Below are positions 63,236 to 64,000 of a stretch of 64,000 bases of DNA, piece by piece (position 1 is the stretch's first letter; every line of letters begins with the position of its first letter). A program made the translations under genes and the position numbers. The notes under the pieces were generated by a model, which made no database searches, was not told where the DNA came from, and was given only the letters and a program-made list of their open reading frames with translations. This DNA is from Gordonia humi. Lineage in GTDB: Bacteria; Actinomycetota; Actinomycetes; Mycobacteriales; Mycobacteriaceae. The DNA lies in the NCBI RefSeq assembly GCF_014197435.1, contig NZ_JACIFP010000001.1, positions 2,542,001 to 2,606,000 of the forward strand. The letters are read 5' to 3'.

Positions 63236-64000
63236 TCACTCGGCCAGCGGGCGAGAGGGTTCGTGGTCGGGAGATCGACCAGAGGACGCGGGTGTCAGCC
63301 ACACGGCGGACCTCGCGGGCAGCGTCAGCGTCGCGCTGAACGGGCGCCCGTGGCTGGCGACGCCGACGGCGTCGACGCGACCCAGGTTCCCGACGCCCGA
63401 TCCGCGGTAGTCCAGGGCGGAGGTGTTGAGCACCTCGTCCCAGCGGCCGGGCCGCGGAAGGCCCATCCGGTAGTCGTGCAGATCGTCGTCGGAGAGGTTG
63501 AACAGGCAGGCGACCACATCGTCGCCGTCGGGATCACGGCGCGCGAAGGCGACCACGGCGTGCTCGGCGTCGCTCACGTCGAGGACGTCCACCCCGGTCG
63601 CGTCCGCATCGCCCCGATAGAGCGCGGGATGGTGGAGCATCAGGCGGCCGAGATCCCCGACGAGGCGCGCGATACCGCGGTGGGTCGGACCGGTCTCGCC
63701 CGACAGCGCTTCCCAGTCGACACCGAGATGTTCGGACCATTCATCGGGCTGGCCGAACTCCTGCCCCATGAACAGCAGCTTCTTTCCGGGATGCGCCCAC
63801 TGGTAGGCCAGAAGGGCGCGGACGTGCCCCGCCCGGTCGTCACCGGGCATCCGGGTGAGGAGTGTGCCCTTCCCGTGCACCATCTCGTCGTGGCTGAGCG
63901 GTAACACGTACCGCTCGTGGCTCGCTCCGGTGAGCGACTCCAGGACGGTACCGCCGCCTCGTCCACGGTCGGCGGGCTCGCGTCCGAACAGGTCGAGCGT
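63236..64000 (-). CDS. glgB: 1,4-alpha-glucan branching enzyme (partial, C-terminus)
   Basis: The last 254 residues or so are inside the window; the gene continues past the right edge. VLPLSHDEMVHGKGTLLTRMPGD holds the conserved catalytic-domain His-Asp, LAYQWAHPGKKLLFMGQEFGQPDEWSE follows, and a C-terminal all-beta domain (AVVAFARRDPDGDDVVACLFNLSDD) ends the protein. GlgB makes the alpha-1,6 branches of glycogen. Equivalent to Rv1326c, also convergent with the Rv1324 homologue region. Confidence 0.95.
   Translation of the reverse strand, partial: TLDLFGREPADRGRGGGTVLESLTGASHERYVLPLSHDEMVHGKGTLLTRMPGDDRAGHVRALLAYQWAHPGKKLLFMGQEFGQPDEWSEHLGVDWEALSGETGPTHRGIARLVGDLGRLMLHHPALYRGDADATGVDVLDVSDAEHAVVAFARRDPDGDDVVACLFNLSDDDLHDYRMGLPRPGRWDEVLNTSALDYRGSGVGNLGRVDAVGVASHGRPFSATLTLPARSAVWLTPASSGRSPDHEPSRPLAE

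Overview
The window is chromosomal DNA of a high-GC actinomycete of the order Mycobacteriales, most likely Gordonia or a close relative such as Williamsia. The evidence is the 16S rRNA (for example the Gordonia-like helix near 49605-49665), mycobacterial-type rrn leader boxes, separate atpF and atpH genes (fused in Mycobacterium), and a gene order closely matching the M. tuberculosis argS-to-glgB region (Rv1292 to Rv1326c). GC is high throughout except for the rRNA operon and its A+T-rich leader.

Region 1 (1-13945): an ABC exporter subunit cut by the left edge, an EcsC-like protein, a DHA2 drug:H+ antiporter, a YhaO/YhaN-like (SbcD/SbcC-related) pair, tRNA-Arg(CCG), a molbindin, an acidic orphan protein, a flavoprotein/ECF41 sigma factor pair with a matching promoter, a shikimate-dehydrogenase-like gene, a DUF1304 membrane protein, a decayed haloacid-dehalogenase gene and a ribokinase.

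Region 2 (13977-29466): argS-lysA-hom-thrC-thrB (translation, lysine and threonine synthesis), then rho, rpmE, prfA, prmC, a Sua5-type tRNA-modification gene, a serine-hydroxymethyltransferase-like gene with altered active-site residues, and wecA. A CysJ-like reductase lies on the other strand between rho and rpmE.

Region 3 (29568-39941): the complete F1Fo ATP synthase operon atpI-B-E-F-H-A-G-D-C, a DUF2550 protein, a PduO-type cobalamin adenosyltransferase and murA. MurA has Asp in place of the catalytic Cys, the state linked to intrinsic fosfomycin resistance.

Region 4 (39942-48021): the most distinctive block. It holds an NDMA-dependent (mycofactocin-linked) alcohol dehydrogenase, a strong terminator, then MoxR ATPase, VWA protein, a second iron-type alcohol dehydrogenase, a GAF-type histidine kinase and a LuxR-type response regulator. 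Convergent with these is a methyltransferase that I recognise as MftM, the mycofactocin-glycan methyltransferase. Together they look like an alcohol-sensing and oxidation module coupled to its redox cofactor. A shared CCGWWCGG-centred dyad lies upstream of both mno and mftM.

Region 5 (48200-53961): one rRNA operon (16S-23S-5S, no spacer tRNA) with promoters, boxA-like antitermination elements and a terminator.

Region 6 (53993-64000): a three-gene acyl-CoA ligase/reductase/SDR operon with a divergent TetR regulator and tandem operator-like repeats, then nucS (mismatch repair), a DivIVA-domain protein, methylmalonyl-CoA epimerase, an acetyl-CoA acetyltransferase, a DUF3817 protein, a cysteine-less thioredoxin-TPR protein, and the end of glgB cut by the right edge.

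Many genes start 7-9 nt after a TANNNT hexamer, which points to widespread leaderless transcripts.
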